A stretch of DNA of 64,000 nucleotides from Gracilariopsis chorda (taxonomy: Eukaryota; Rhodophyta; Florideophyceae; Gracilariales; Gracilariaceae). The translations under genes and the position numbers were made by a program. Below, one piece after another: positions 34,193-44,774 of this stretch. Within the stretch, counting starts at the first letter, position 1; each line of letters opens with the position of its first letter. Below the pieces are notes generated by a model. The model had not been told where the DNA came from. It did no database searches and saw only the letters and a program-made list of their open reading frames with translations. The stretch lies in assembly GCA_003194525.1 (NCBI GenBank), contig NBIV01000202.1:87089-151088 (forward strand). Direction: 5' to 3'.

Positions 34193-37142
34193 TAGTTTCA
34201 CACCTAACAAATGGCCATTGGAGTCCATGTTACAGCCTAATTCAACACCAAGATAGATTCTGACACGGGTCTCAACACGTAGGTCATACAGTGACTTGAG
34301 CTCCTCCACTATGTGGGAACGTTGTTCAGCAGTTGGCGTAAATATGAGAAGGTCATCTACGTATACCAGGATGTATGCGTAAGTGTTGCCGGCTAGTTTG
34401 CGCCTGAAAACACATGGTGCACTGGGTATTTCTTCAAAACCTACGCCTGTAATTTCCGTGCTGAACCTCGTGTGCCATGCCAGATGAGCCTGCTTAAGCC
34501 CGTATTTCGCCTTTAGCAGTTTGTAGCATTGTGACTTGAGACCAGGAATGCCACGCGGTGACATCACCCACACATCTTCTTTTAGTTCACCATTAAGGAA
34601 CGCTGTCCCTATGTCAACCTGTGCAACAAACATCTGCATACACAACATCAGGTACAGGAACATGCGAACCAAATTGAACGAAACAACTGGTGCATACGTC
34701 TCTAAGTAGTCCTGACCATATGACTGCTGGCTGCCCCCAGCCACTATTGCTCTAAATCGGTCAACGGAGTCATCTGCGTCACGTTTCACCTTCAGTATGA
34801 CATGCTTTGGTAGTGGCTCGGACTTTGGTGAGTCATCAGGAATCCATGTAGCCTTGTATTCTAAAGATGCCAACTCTTCATCAATGGCATTTAGCCATTG
34901 CTCTCTTTCAGTTAGGGTGGCAGACAGTGCTTGCTTTAGTGTGGGACCATCACTAGTGGTCACCTCAACCTCAGATTTGGCAGTGCCAGCCATATGCCAC
35001 CAGCGTTGTGGTGCACGCCTTGTGCGACGAGGATACCGTGACTGTGACTCAGAGTCAATATTTTCATGTTCAATGTCACCTCCATCGTCATTTGACTGCT
35101 CTTCATCACTTGAACTGTCCTCGGCAGCATCAACGTTCACTGTTGCAGGGTCAACCATAATGTCTGTTGGTGCCTCAGGGTGGTCTATTGTACCATTTTC
35201 TGAGTTTGACATGATGTTCTCAACATCATCAACAGAGAATTCATCCGAACTGATGCTATCCATATCGTTCTCAGAATGATAAGTACTATCTGATGTGCTT
35301 TCGTCATCATATAGTTATTGAGATATGGTGCACTAGGGAACCTAGATTCATCAAAAGTGACATGACGGGACCTTACTATTCGAGGAATATCGTCGTCATC
35401 AGTAACTAGGACCTCATAAACACCATGCTCCAGAGTCTGCAAGTACACTCCCTCAAGTGCACGAGACTCGAACTTGGTGCCCGGGTTCATTTTTAATACA
35501 TATGCGGCACATCCAAATACTCTGACGTACTTCAAAAAAGCCCTGGTTTCAGTCATTAGCACATACGGTGTTACGCCAGTGGTGGAGTGCGGCACTCTAT
35601 TGCGAACATAAATAACATGTTCCAGTGCATATGACCACAAACATTCTGGAAGATTTGCTTGAATGACCAAAGCTCGGGCAGCTTCACCCATAGTGCGATT
35701 GATGCGCTCTGCAATAGCGTTATGTTTCGGGGTATACGGTGGAGAAAACAATACCTCCTGGAGACCATTCTTGGGATTCTCTTGCAAGGCAATGTAATAT
35801 TATGCATTGTCAGAGTGCACCTTTCGAATGAGCACATGCTCTCCTCCAAGCTGTTTGAGCTTCTGCCTCACATCCAAGAACACTTGTGCAATCTCAGACC
35901 TATGCATCATGAACCCAATTACTGCATATCGCGAGTGATCATCCACAAATCCAGATGCATACCGGAATCGATCTGGGAACGATGGCACTAATGGACCCAT
36001 AATGTCTGAGTGCACAATGTCTCCAACGTTGTCAGATCTTTTAAATTTGCCCAGAAATGGCAGTTTATATGCTTTGCCAAGCCGACACGATCGACATATC
36101 TCCTCCATGCACTTGAGTTTTGGGACTCCGTCGACATGTTCATTAACCTTTTGTACGTCATGCTCATTCATATGTGCCAGTCTGCGATGCCACAATGTAC
36201 TTGTGCTGTCGTCTGTTGCAGAAAGCATCTTGGATGTATCCCAATGGTCAATGGGGTTGGGTAGCATGTATAGACGGGAACGATAATGACGAGTCCCACG
36301 TCCAATGTCATACCCGTCCTCATGTTGTAGGGTTACCTCCTTACCACAGAACAGTGACTGGATACCCTTGTCAGCTAAGCGACCTACAGATACTAGGTTA
36401 TATCCAAGATTCCGAACTAGCAGCACTTTCGACAACCTGAGGTTCACATCCGAGAAGGGTAGTATGACATCTCCTTGTTGCGCGGCATTAACCGTGGTGT
36501 TGTCAGCTAGCTCAATTGTCTTCTCTGGTATGTCAATCAGTGTGTCCTGAACGAACGCAGATACAGAACAGAAGAAATGAGACGTAGCACGACTGTCCGC
36601 ATAAGTGTCGATGTGACTAATAGCTTGCGGTACCACTGAAGACTTCTCACTAGCAACACCAACAATCTCAACTTTGGACGCTCTACTTGATGACATCCCA
36701 GAACGCTTTGGCTTCCCAACTGCGTTCACCCTCAGCTGGTCCAAGATTGCTTGTGGCAGATGGTTGTCAGGGTTGTCTGGATTCACGTGACATCGGTCTT
36801 GAGTATGTCCATCACGGTCGCAGAAGGTGCAGTGATAGCCGTTTCTGCTTCCAGCAGCATACGCACGACCAGTGTGGTCGTTAACAGTGGTCGAATCTGA
36901 CGCGTTACCATCATTTTCATTACCAATCGATGATCTGATGTGTCCACTTATTCGGGCACCACCCTTGTACCTGTTCTTTTTGCCATTACGACCTCTACTA
37001 AAACTACCTGAACCCATTTGACGAGCATTATATTCATCAATCAGGGTTGTCGCCACATAGTCCCATGTCAGTTCGGAGATCTCCTTGGTCCTAAGTGCTG
37101 CTGCAATTGACTTCAAAGAGCAGTTGGGGTCAATAGAGGCCA
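34193..37142 (-). pseudogene. Copy E: gag C-part, protease, integrase, RT
   Basis: Continues gag from the family C insertion. Seen: an intact knuckle (CTFCDRDGHTQDRC), a protease whose catalytic DSG is changed to DSR (DTYADSRATSHF), HHCC, integrase VHSDIMGP and VHSDNA followed at once by a TAA (near 35800), the Glu region AIAERINRT, a frameshift near 35310 after PSAPYLNN, then an acidic linker and RT with VDIGTAFLNGEL and YVDDLLIF. It ends at GVKL. Three lesions (Gly to Arg in protease, one stop, one frameshift) plus loss of RNase H make it dead, although most motifs remain readable. Confidence 0.85.
37138..37142. repeat. Target duplication GGCCA, left
   Basis: GGCCA immediately left of the family C element; the same five bases lie at 43741-43745 on its right. 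Removing the element and one copy restores the gag frame of copy E (PMLLA followed by SIDPN). Confidence 0.9.
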
Positions 37143-37875
37143 TGTGGAAACGCCTGCGGGTTATGAAAACAAAAGGGAAGAAACAACGGGAGGAAGAAGA
37201 AACAAGAAAATAAAACAAGGAAGGTTGTCAGCCTTATCCGACCAGTTTACTCGACAGCATGCAAAGCCAATCTACATATACCCTACCGCACACACTTCAC
37301 CGTCGTCGCAGCAAGCGACAGCGGTGGTTGCACCATTACACTACACGTTATTCGTGTGTGCAGGTGTACACGAAAAGCGCGCACAATCTAGAGGGTCAAG
37401 ATTTCAAATAACTAAATCAATCAATGCGGCAAATCCATTGCCAGTCCCTTGATCTGGAACCAGCTCTAAAAAATCAACAATTACCATCCTGGCACTCCAA
37501 CCCCTCCGCGCAGCCCGCAAACGCACATTGTCCCAAATCACCCAATACAGCTCCCATTCGCATCTTCGGCATTGCAGCACAACCGTCTACTTCGCGCACA
37601 CTTGGACCAACCACATTGCTCCACTTGTGCATATCCGCAATCCAGTACCATACACTCCATAACACTTGTACGGTATACAATGCATATAGCATTTTGCAGT
37701 AGCCAATCACATTGCCATTTCACGTTGGGTTTGAGCAGAGGCGCATATGCGCTTTTGGAGCGAGGGGCTCCAAAAGTGCCCATCGTCCCCTGAATGTTTG
37801 GGTTTGGACCAAGCTGACACCTTCTGTGGGGGTTGGCCAGGCACTCGACCACTTTTAGAGTTCAGCACTTCAACA
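37143..37875 (-). repeat. Family C 3' LTR
   Basis: From TGTGGAAACGCCTG (altered; the partner has TGTTGCAACGCACG) to GCACTTCAACA. Contains the CATATGCGC module near 37741-37752 and a TATA-like region near 37276. The pol stop codon falls inside its last bases. Confidence 0.85.
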
Positions 37876-40800
37876 CTCCTCCTCGAGTTCCTGTCCAAGA
37901 CCAAGCCGTTTGAGAATTGCTTTAACACTCATACGTCCCAATGGCTTGGTGAGTAAATCGGCATCATTCAGCTCACTTGGGACGTATTGAACACTAATCA
38001 CATTGTCTCTTATGAGATCTCGGATAAAGTGAACGTTTACATCAATGTGCGTAGCACGACTAGAAGGAAACCTTTCACCACCAGCCCACTCCAATGCGCA
38101 CTGGTTGTCAGAGTGTAGAGGAACCAAAGGTTTCATGTCGAAGCCGCGTTCCCGTAGCACACGAGCAACCAATACCACTTCCTGTGCAGCCAAAGTCAGA
38201 GCATAGTACTCCGCCTCGCCAGTTGAAAGCGCAACTGACGCTTGTTTTCTACCACCATACCAGCAGGTTGCTGACCCAAGTTTAACGATATACCCGGACA
38301 TCGACTTCCGACTCGTAGTATCTCCAGCGTAGTCAAAGTCCACAAAACCATGCAGATCTAGCGATCCAGGCCTGTAGCATAGCCCATGCTGTCGCGTTCC
38401 ACACAGGTACCTGAGCACACGCTTCACAGCTTTGTGACACCAAGCGGTAGGAGCACTCTGAAAACGAGCCAGGATGAGAACTGGTGCAAGTATATCCAAC
38501 CTAGTACGTAGTGCCAAGTACAGCAGAGACCCGATCATCTGCTGGTACAAATGCACATCCATTGGTGATTTGTCCTCCTCCATTGCTAGAGATGTGAAGA
38601 AGCACTCCACCACAGGGCTAGGTACTGGCTTAGCGTTCTGGAGACCAAATCGTCGAAGTATACTTTCAATATACAGCGACTGTCCCTGCTTGACACCAAG
38701 GAGTTGTACGGCTGTACCAATCTTCCATGACAGCTCCACGCCAAGGTACAGAGTGATTCGGTTCTCAATGCGGAGGTCATAGAGTGTTTTGAGCTCCTCC
38801 AACACCGTAGCCCGTTGCTCCAGCGTTGGCGTGAACACCAGAATGTCGTCCACATATACTAGTATGTAGGCATAGATGCCATCTCCAAGCTTTCGCTTGA
38901 ATACGCACGGTGCGCTGGGTAGTTCCTCAAAACCCAACCTCTTCATGTCTGCTTTGAACTTGGTGTGCCATGCTAGATGAGCCTGTTTCAAACCGTACAT
39001 AGCCTTGAGTAACTTATAGCACTTTGTGGTCAGACCGGGAACACCACGCGGCGACATCGCCCACACGTCTTCTTTAAGCTCACCGTTGAGAAATGCAGTC
39101 TTAACATCTACTTGAGCCACATAAATCTGAAGACAAAGTGCGACGTACAGGAACATGCGGACCAGGCTAAATGGCACTACTGGCGCATACGTCTCCATGT
39201 AGTTCTGCCCGTATGTCTGGTGATTGCCAGCAGCCACAACCCTAGCCTTGAATCTATCAACCGATCCTTTGGCATCGCGCTTTACGTTTAAAATGAAATG
39301 AGTAGGAAGAGGCTGAGAGGCAGGTGATTCATCCTCCTCCCAAGTGTTCTTCTCCTCCAGGGATGTCAGTTCTTCATCAATGGCACTCTTCCAAAGGCTC
39401 TGCTCAAGTGGTGTGGCAGACAGTGCTTCGCCCAGAGTAGGTTCATCACTGGTAGTAATATCTATTTGTGACGTTGCACTACCGGCCATGTACCACCACT
39501 TAGCTGGTGCACGTCGTGTACGGCGAAGATAGCGTGGTTCTGGTTCAGATTCCGGTAAGACATCAGTGTCCGAAGTATGTTGACTAGCACTTGGGGCATG
39601 CTCACCACAATGGTCTGGGTCCGAATCGTCACCAGAAGTATGCTCGCTATCATCTGGATGATCGGTACCGCTTTCAATGCTCTGTGCCGTTGGTATAGGA
39701 GTGGATTCAATATGTTCCGTATCACTCTCAATGTCGAATTGGGTGTCCACAGAAACCATAATACCACTCTCAGTATCGATTTCAGAGTGATCTGTGCATT
39801 CATAAGTATCATTTGATGCACCTTCATCACTCATAACATGTTCCAGAAATGGTGCCCCAGGGAACTTGGACTCGTCAAATGTCACATGCCGAGACTTTAC
39901 AATGCGTGGAATCTCATCACTATCATTGACTAAAACATCATACACACCATGCTCAAGAGTCTGCAAGTACACTCCCTTAAGTGCACGAGACTCGAACTTG
40001 GTATCCGGTTTCATCTTAAGCACGAACGCAGCACACCCAAACACTTTGACATGCTTCAGGGATGGTTTTGAACCAGTCATCAAAAGGTAAGGGCTGCTTC
40101 CAGTGGCTGAGTGATAAACCCTATTGGGAACATGTATGACGTGCTTTAATTCGTATGGCCACAAGCACTCTGGGAGACTTGCCTGTATGAGCAAAGCTCG
40201 AGCAGCTTCCTCCATAGTGCGATTGATGCGCTCGGCTATTGCATTGTGTTCCGGAGTATACGGAGGAGAGAAAGAAGTGTCTTCAAGACTGTTGGCAGGG
40301 TTCAACTGCAACGCAATACACTCCTGGGCATTATCCGAATGCACTTTCGCAATGGCCACTCCTCCAAGCTGTTGGAACTTGTGCTCAACTGCATCGAATA
40401 CAACAGCAATTTCACTTTTATGGGTCATGAAGCCTAAGAGTGCATACCTTGAATGCTCGTCAAGGAAGGTAGAGGCATATTGAAACCTTTGTGGGAATGA
40501 AGGTACAAGGGGCCCTAGTATATCGGAGTGTACCACCTCACCTACGGCTGATGCTCGGTCGTATTTTCCAGGGAACGGAAGTTTATGCGCCTTACCAAGC
40601 ATACACGGGCGGCATATCTCCTCCATTCCCGACATCTTCGGCACCCCTTCAGCATGTTTGTAAACTGACTGGAGGTCGCACGCATTGATGTGGGCAAGTC
40701 GCCGATGCCATAGATTAGCAATACTGGACTCCGATGTCTTCATGCAATGATCTCCACTATTTGGTGACAAGGATGGGGTTGGGTTGGTACCTTGCAATAT

Positions 40801-41205
40801 CGGATCGGGTAAGATGTACAACACCGAGCGTCGATCGCGATGGCCACTGCCGACTACAAAACCATTGTCCAAGGTGAGACGAACTTCAGTTGAGCGAAAG
40901 AAAGATTCAATGCCCTTGTCAGCCAAGCATTCTATGGACACCAAATTGTATTCCAGTTCTGGAACGAACAGGACATCAGTCAATCGTAGGTTTGCGTACT
41001 CGAATGGCAATACTATGTCACCCCGCTGCGTTGCACATACTTCAGTATTGTCGGAAAGCATGATGGTTCGAGTTTCTACGTTGTGCAAAGACTCGGGAAT
41101 AAACGCAGACACCGAATGGAAAAAGTGTGATGTAGCACCACTATCGGCATAGGTGTCCATATCACAACTGTCGGGAGGTACGATGGAAGACTTTTCCAGT
41201 GCCAT
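37870..41205 (-). CDS. Family C pol: protease, integrase, RT, RNase H
   Basis: Uninterrupted frame of 1,111 codons. The aspartic protease (DSG with Asp21) would cleave the polyprotein. The integrase has HHCC (LWHRRLAH, CRPCMLGK) and Asp228, Asp291, Glu325, which insert the DNA copy. The RT has VDVKTAFLNGEL and YVDD at residues 784-787, and RNase H has FVDFDYAGD, STGEAEYYAL and HSDNQCAL. All catalytic residues I can check are present, making this the best family C pol in the window. The listed ATG (MALEK) is internal: normally the protein would be made as gag-pol from upstream, but a one-base insertion at 41301-41303 puts gag in another frame. Whether anything is translated from MALEK is unknown. 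Confidence 0.85.
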   Translation of the reverse strand: MALEKSSIVPPDSCDMDTYADSGATSHFFHSVSAFIPESLHNVETRTIMLSDNTEVCATQRGDIVLPFEYANLRLTDVLFVPELEYNLVSIECLADKGIESFFRSTEVRLTLDNGFVVGSGHRDRRSVLYILPDPILQGTNPTPSLSPNSGDHCMKTSESSIANLWHRRLAHINACDLQSVYKHAEGVPKMSGMEEICRPCMLGKAHKLPFPGKYDRASAVGEVVHSDILGPLVPSFPQRFQYASTFLDEHSRYALLGFMTHKSEIAVVFDAVEHKFQQLGGVAIAKVHSDNAQECIALQLNPANSLEDTSFSPPYTPEHNAIAERINRTMEEAARALLIQASLPECLWPYELKHVIHVPNRVYHSATGSSPYLLMTGSKPSLKHVKVFGCAAFVLKMKPDTKFESRALKGVYLQTLEHGVYDVLVNDSDEIPRIVKSRHVTFDESKFPGAPFLEHVMSDEGASNDTYECTDHSEIDTESGIMVSVDTQFDIESDTEHIESTPIPTAQSIESGTDHPDDSEHTSGDDSDPDHCGEHAPSASQHTSDTDVLPESEPEPRYLRRTRRAPAKWWYMAGSATSQIDITTSDEPTLGEALSATPLEQSLWKSAIDEELTSLEEKNTWEEDESPASQPLPTHFILNVKRDAKGSVDRFKARVVAAGNHQTYGQNYMETYAPVVPFSLVRMFLYVALCLQIYVAQVDVKTAFLNGELKEDVWAMSPRGVPGLTTKCYKLLKAMYGLKQAHLAWHTKFKADMKRLGFEELPSAPCVFKRKLGDGIYAYILVYVDDILVFTPTLEQRATVLEELKTLYDLRIENRITLYLGVELSWKIGTAVQLLGVKQGQSLYIESILRRFGLQNAKPVPSPVVECFFTSLAMEEDKSPMDVHLYQQMIGSLLYLALRTRLDILAPVLILARFQSAPTAWCHKAVKRVLRYLCGTRQHGLCYRPGSLDLHGFVDFDYAGDTTSRKSMSGYIVKLGSATCWYGGRKQASVALSTGEAEYYALTLAAQEVVLVARVLRERGFDMKPLVPLHSDNQCALEWAGGERFPSSRATHIDVNVHFIRDLIRDNVISVQYVPSELNDADLLTKPLGRMSVKAILKRLGLGQELEEEC

Positions 41206-41287
41206 ACCACATACCTCAATCTTTGATGAACTACCAGCCGGCTTACTGCAAGACTTGGACGCCCCAGATTTGCTCTTCGATTTGATG

Positions 41288-42220
41288 TTAAGCTTGTCCA
41301 GGGATGCTTTTGGGTAAGTGATTATCTGGGTTATCGTGATTCACATGGCATCTGTCCTTTGTGTGACCATCACGATCACAGAATTCACAGTGATAAGTCC
41401 GGTTACTGGACACCACGTATGCTCTACCAGTTGTACTTGGCCGATCATCAGAGTCACTTCCATCCCTGAACTGAGTGTGACTGGAGTTTTGGGACACACG
41501 TGAACCACCAGAACCTTTGCTTCTGTTCTTCTTTCGACTTCGCCTACGTCCAGAACTAGAAGAACTGGCCAGACGAGCATTGTACTCATCGATCAAAGTG
41601 GTTGCCACATAGTCCCAAGTCAGTTCCGATATGTCCTTGGTACGGAGTGCAGCACCCGTGGACTCTAACGAACTGTTCGGATCAATGGAAGCAAATAGCA
41701 TAGGTGCCTTGTGAGACTCCGGTATAGCAGCACCCTTGCCCATACGGTCTAACTGAGCGAACAATGCCGTGTATTGATCCACATAGCTGGACATGTTCTC
41801 ACCGCTGTACGACATTCGGAACAATCGTGTCTGCACTGCAATTCTAGATACAGTCCTATTGGAGGCATAACGTCCATCCAAGAGTTGCAACATACGTGCA
41901 GGATCATCATCCACGTCCATGACTACGCGTAGTGGAGCATCACCACGAGCACAGATGATGATACCACAAGCCTTTTCTCGTTTCGCAATGATACGGGGAG
42001 TTGCTATTTCAGTGCCACTACCTGCGGTAGTTGTGTCTTGAGTTGAAATATCTGTGATAGATTGAACCCCAGAGGGATTCGCGACATTCCAGACACCATT
42101 AATACGGCATGCAGCACGGAGACGGTGACGCCACAGCATATAATCATCACCACGCTTACCCTGGAAACGAGGAATTTTCATTCCAGATGTGGATTCCGTT
42201 TAAACTTCGGAGTCGGACAT
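41288..42220 (-). pseudogene. Family C gag, frameshifted at its end
   Basis: Starts at the ATG at 42218-42220 (MSDSEV), but codon 7 is TAA (42200-42202, GAA to TAA), so the long frame begins only at MKIPR (42181). 297 codons then encode gag up to an intact knuckle (CEFCDRDGHTKDRC). At 41301-41303 a run of three G (two in the array units) shifts the frame and gives a premature end (SIPGQA). With one base fewer, gag and pol would be one frame, as in the array copy at 29116-33465. The array units share this start but keep Glu at codon 7. Confidence 0.85.
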
Positions 42221-43007
42221 GGTTCCTATGGGACTAGAACCAAAGAAAAGCAACAAAAGAAACTATGTAGATGCCAAATGTAGTGATATCCACGCAATGT
42301 ATTGAAGCCGAAAGAGGGATTTCAAGGCTTCTGTTACACAAAGAATCAGAAAAACTGGAGCGGAGAAGAATCTCAAACACTCAACAGCGAAAACGTCAGC
42401 GGAGACCGTGTAACCAAGTCTACTACGCTTGTCGAGATGCGTCTCGTACGCGATCACAGGCAGAGTTCGGGTACTCAACGCCCTGAATATACTCACAGGA
42501 CGTACTGATACGAGCCTGGACACAAATAAAACTTCTTAAGACGGGCGCACTGGCAGGAGATACTATCCCCGCTACCCTAGAGGTCCGAATCCTCTGGTCC
42601 CTGGTAACTCCCTCCAGGTGAGATGCGGATTCTGCGACCAATCCTGCTCTGCGCACTTCAGAGGGAGGGGCTTTACAATCCGTACGAGACGTCCAAGGGA
42701 GGCTAGTAGCTGACGCAATAAGCTTTCACCAGTTAACCCCTTCTAGTCGCTTGCCGGAAAATAGCGCGGTCTTCCTTATGCACTGAAGCAAAGAAGCAGG
42801 GATCGGAACAGGCGCAGGTCGGCTTACCAGAGAAGGTGTGTCTGAACGCTTTGCCTACTTTCACCACTGCCACTGGACTTCCACAAGATTCACTCGCTCG
42901 CAACGCAACGCGTACCTGCGCGAAAGAAAAACCAGTCTTCGTAGAATCCAAAGAGATATTAGTAGAGCGCGATGTCTGCGAAACGTCGACGCTCTGGGCC
43001 CATAACC
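42221..43007 (-). promoter_or_regulatory. Family C leader and primer site
   Basis: Primer site at 42988-43007, with the plus-strand half-tRNA-like sequence ending GGGCCCATAACC next to the LTR. The two-hairpin block is at 42541-42620. A 95-codon frame (42733-43020) corresponds to the one in the array leaders; it is open here too despite several substitutions. Confidence 0.65.
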
Positions 43008-43740
43008 TGTTGCAACGCACGCGGGTTAGGAAAACAAAAGGGAAGAAACAACGGGAGGAAGAAGAAACAAGAAAATAAAACGAGGAACGTTTTCAGCATT
43101 AGTCGACCAGTTTACTCGACAGCAGGCAAAGCCAATCTACATATACCCTACCGCACACACTTCACCGTCGTCGCAGCAAGCGACAGCGGTTATTGCACCA
43201 TTACACTACACGTTATTCTTGTGTGCAGGTGTACACGAAAAGCGCGCACAATCTAGAGGGTCAAGATTTCAAATAACTAAATCAATCAATGCGGAAAATC
43301 CATTGCCAGTCCCTTGATCTGGAACCAGCTCTAAAAAATCAACAATTACCATCCTGGCACTCCAACCCCTCCGCGCAGCCCGCAAACGCCCATGGTCCCA
43401 AATCACCCAATACAGCTCCCATTCGCATCTTCGGCATTGCAGCACAACCGTCTACTGCGCGCACACTTGGACCAACCACATTGCTCCACTTGTGCATATC
43501 CGCAATCCAGTACCATACACTCCATAACACTTGTACGGTATACAATGCATATAGCATTTTGCAGTAGCCAATCACATTGCCATTTCACGTTGGGTTTGAG
43601 GAGAGGCGCATATGCGCTTTTAAAGCGAGGGGCTCCAAAAGTGCCCATCGTCCCCTGAATGTTTGGTTTTGGACCAAGCTGACACCTTCTGTGGGGGTTG
43701 GCCAGGCACTCGACCACTTGTAGAGTTCAACACTTCAACA
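43008..43740 (-). repeat. Family C 5' LTR
   Basis: 733 bases, TGTTGCAACGCACGC to GCACTTCAACA on the plus strand, directly next to the primer site. The U3 module is at about 43543-43622 (read on the minus strand), and the TATA-like box lies on the minus strand near 43140. It drives transcription of the element leftward. Confidence 0.85.
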
Positions 43741-44223
43741 GGCCAGAAGCATAGGTGCCTTGTAAGACTCAGGTATAGCCGCATCCTTGCCCATGCGGTC
43801 CAGCTGCGAGAACAGGCAGGCAAACTGGTCCACATACTCAGACATGTTTTGGCCTTTGTATGACATTCTGAACAGCTGAATCTGCACAGCTGTACGAGAC
43901 ACAGTCCTGTTTGAGGCATATCTGGCATCAAGTAGTTGAAGCATGTGATCAGGGTCATCATCCATATCCATGACTACCCGCGGTGGGGCATCACCAAGTG
44001 CACAAATGATGATTGCACATGCCTTTTCGCGCTTTGCAAGTATACGGGAGGGTGTCTGGGTCGCACTAGAAACAGACGCTTGTGTCATTGTGGCACTAGA
44101 TGACTCCTCCGAACTGGACATAACCACATTCCAGACACCTTTAATTCGACACGCGGCACGTAGACGGATTCGCCATAGGGTGTAATCTTCACCTCGCTTA
44201 CCATGGAAGCGTGAGATCTTCAC
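43741..44223 (-). pseudogene. Copy E: gag N-terminal part
   Basis: Open from MKISRFHGKRGEDY to PMLLA, 161 codons, followed by the family C element. The continuation is at 37142 and leftward. The segment GDAPPRVVMDMDDDPDHML and the MSYKGQNMSEYVDQF motif are typical of the family gag. No stop lies in this part. Confidence 0.85.
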
Positions 44224-44446
44224 ACCAGAGGTGGTTTCGGACTCAACTTCGGAGTCAGAAATTGTTCCGGAAGGAGATCAACCACCAAAAAACTAAACCA
44301 AATGAAATGAAAATGAAGCAGAGTGAGGGACTCGATGCTTAGAAAGTTGACCAGAAGCTAATATGAATTCCTGATCGTGATACAGCTATTGACTTGCAGC
44401 TGATGTCACACTATGATGAGGGAACTGGAGCGGAGTATCTCAACAC
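44224..44446 (-). promoter_or_regulatory. Copy E leader, gag-proximal part
   Basis: Leader just upstream of gag. It ends at CTCAACACTCA, where the Harbinger transposon begins. The other half resumes at 49772, and the two align end to end with the uninterrupted leader at 5674-6370. Nothing coding is seen. Confidence 0.8.
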
Positions 44447-44774
44447 TCAGGGCCTGTCTTAACAAGCGTTGAAGAAGCCAGCGTTCAGGCGTGAACGGAA
44501 CGTGTCTTTAAATGATTGGCAGTTTGGAAGCCCCTACCTTGCGCCCCTTAACATTTCTTAAACCTCTCGGTCTTTAAGCAAAGCTTGCAATTTTTGAATT
44601 CAAAGGACCTCTTGCTAGCAGTCCGACCTCCACATCCGCCTCTTGGAGCCGCGCAAATTAAAGCATAGTCGCTTTGGCGCGTCCCATGTACTTCTAGCAT
44701 GCTTCTTTAATCTCCCCCACAAACTTACCCGCTCCCTACCCAATCTTCCTGTTCTAATTCTTCCTCGTATTAAG

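Larger units (their letters stand above)
37143..43740 (-). mobile_element. Complete family C copia element
   Basis: About 6.6 kb on the minus strand with both LTRs (733 bases each), primer site, leader, gag and pol, flanked by GGCCA. By eye the two LTRs differ at about 25 positions (roughly 3 percent), so the insertion is not very recent. Two lesions are visible: a stop near the gag start and a one-base insertion between gag and protease. It interrupts the gag of copy E. Confidence 0.9.

Noticed and set aside
44643-44774. N-terminal extension of Harbinger ORF1
   Set aside because: It needs a TTG start; the first ATG in good context is at 44775.
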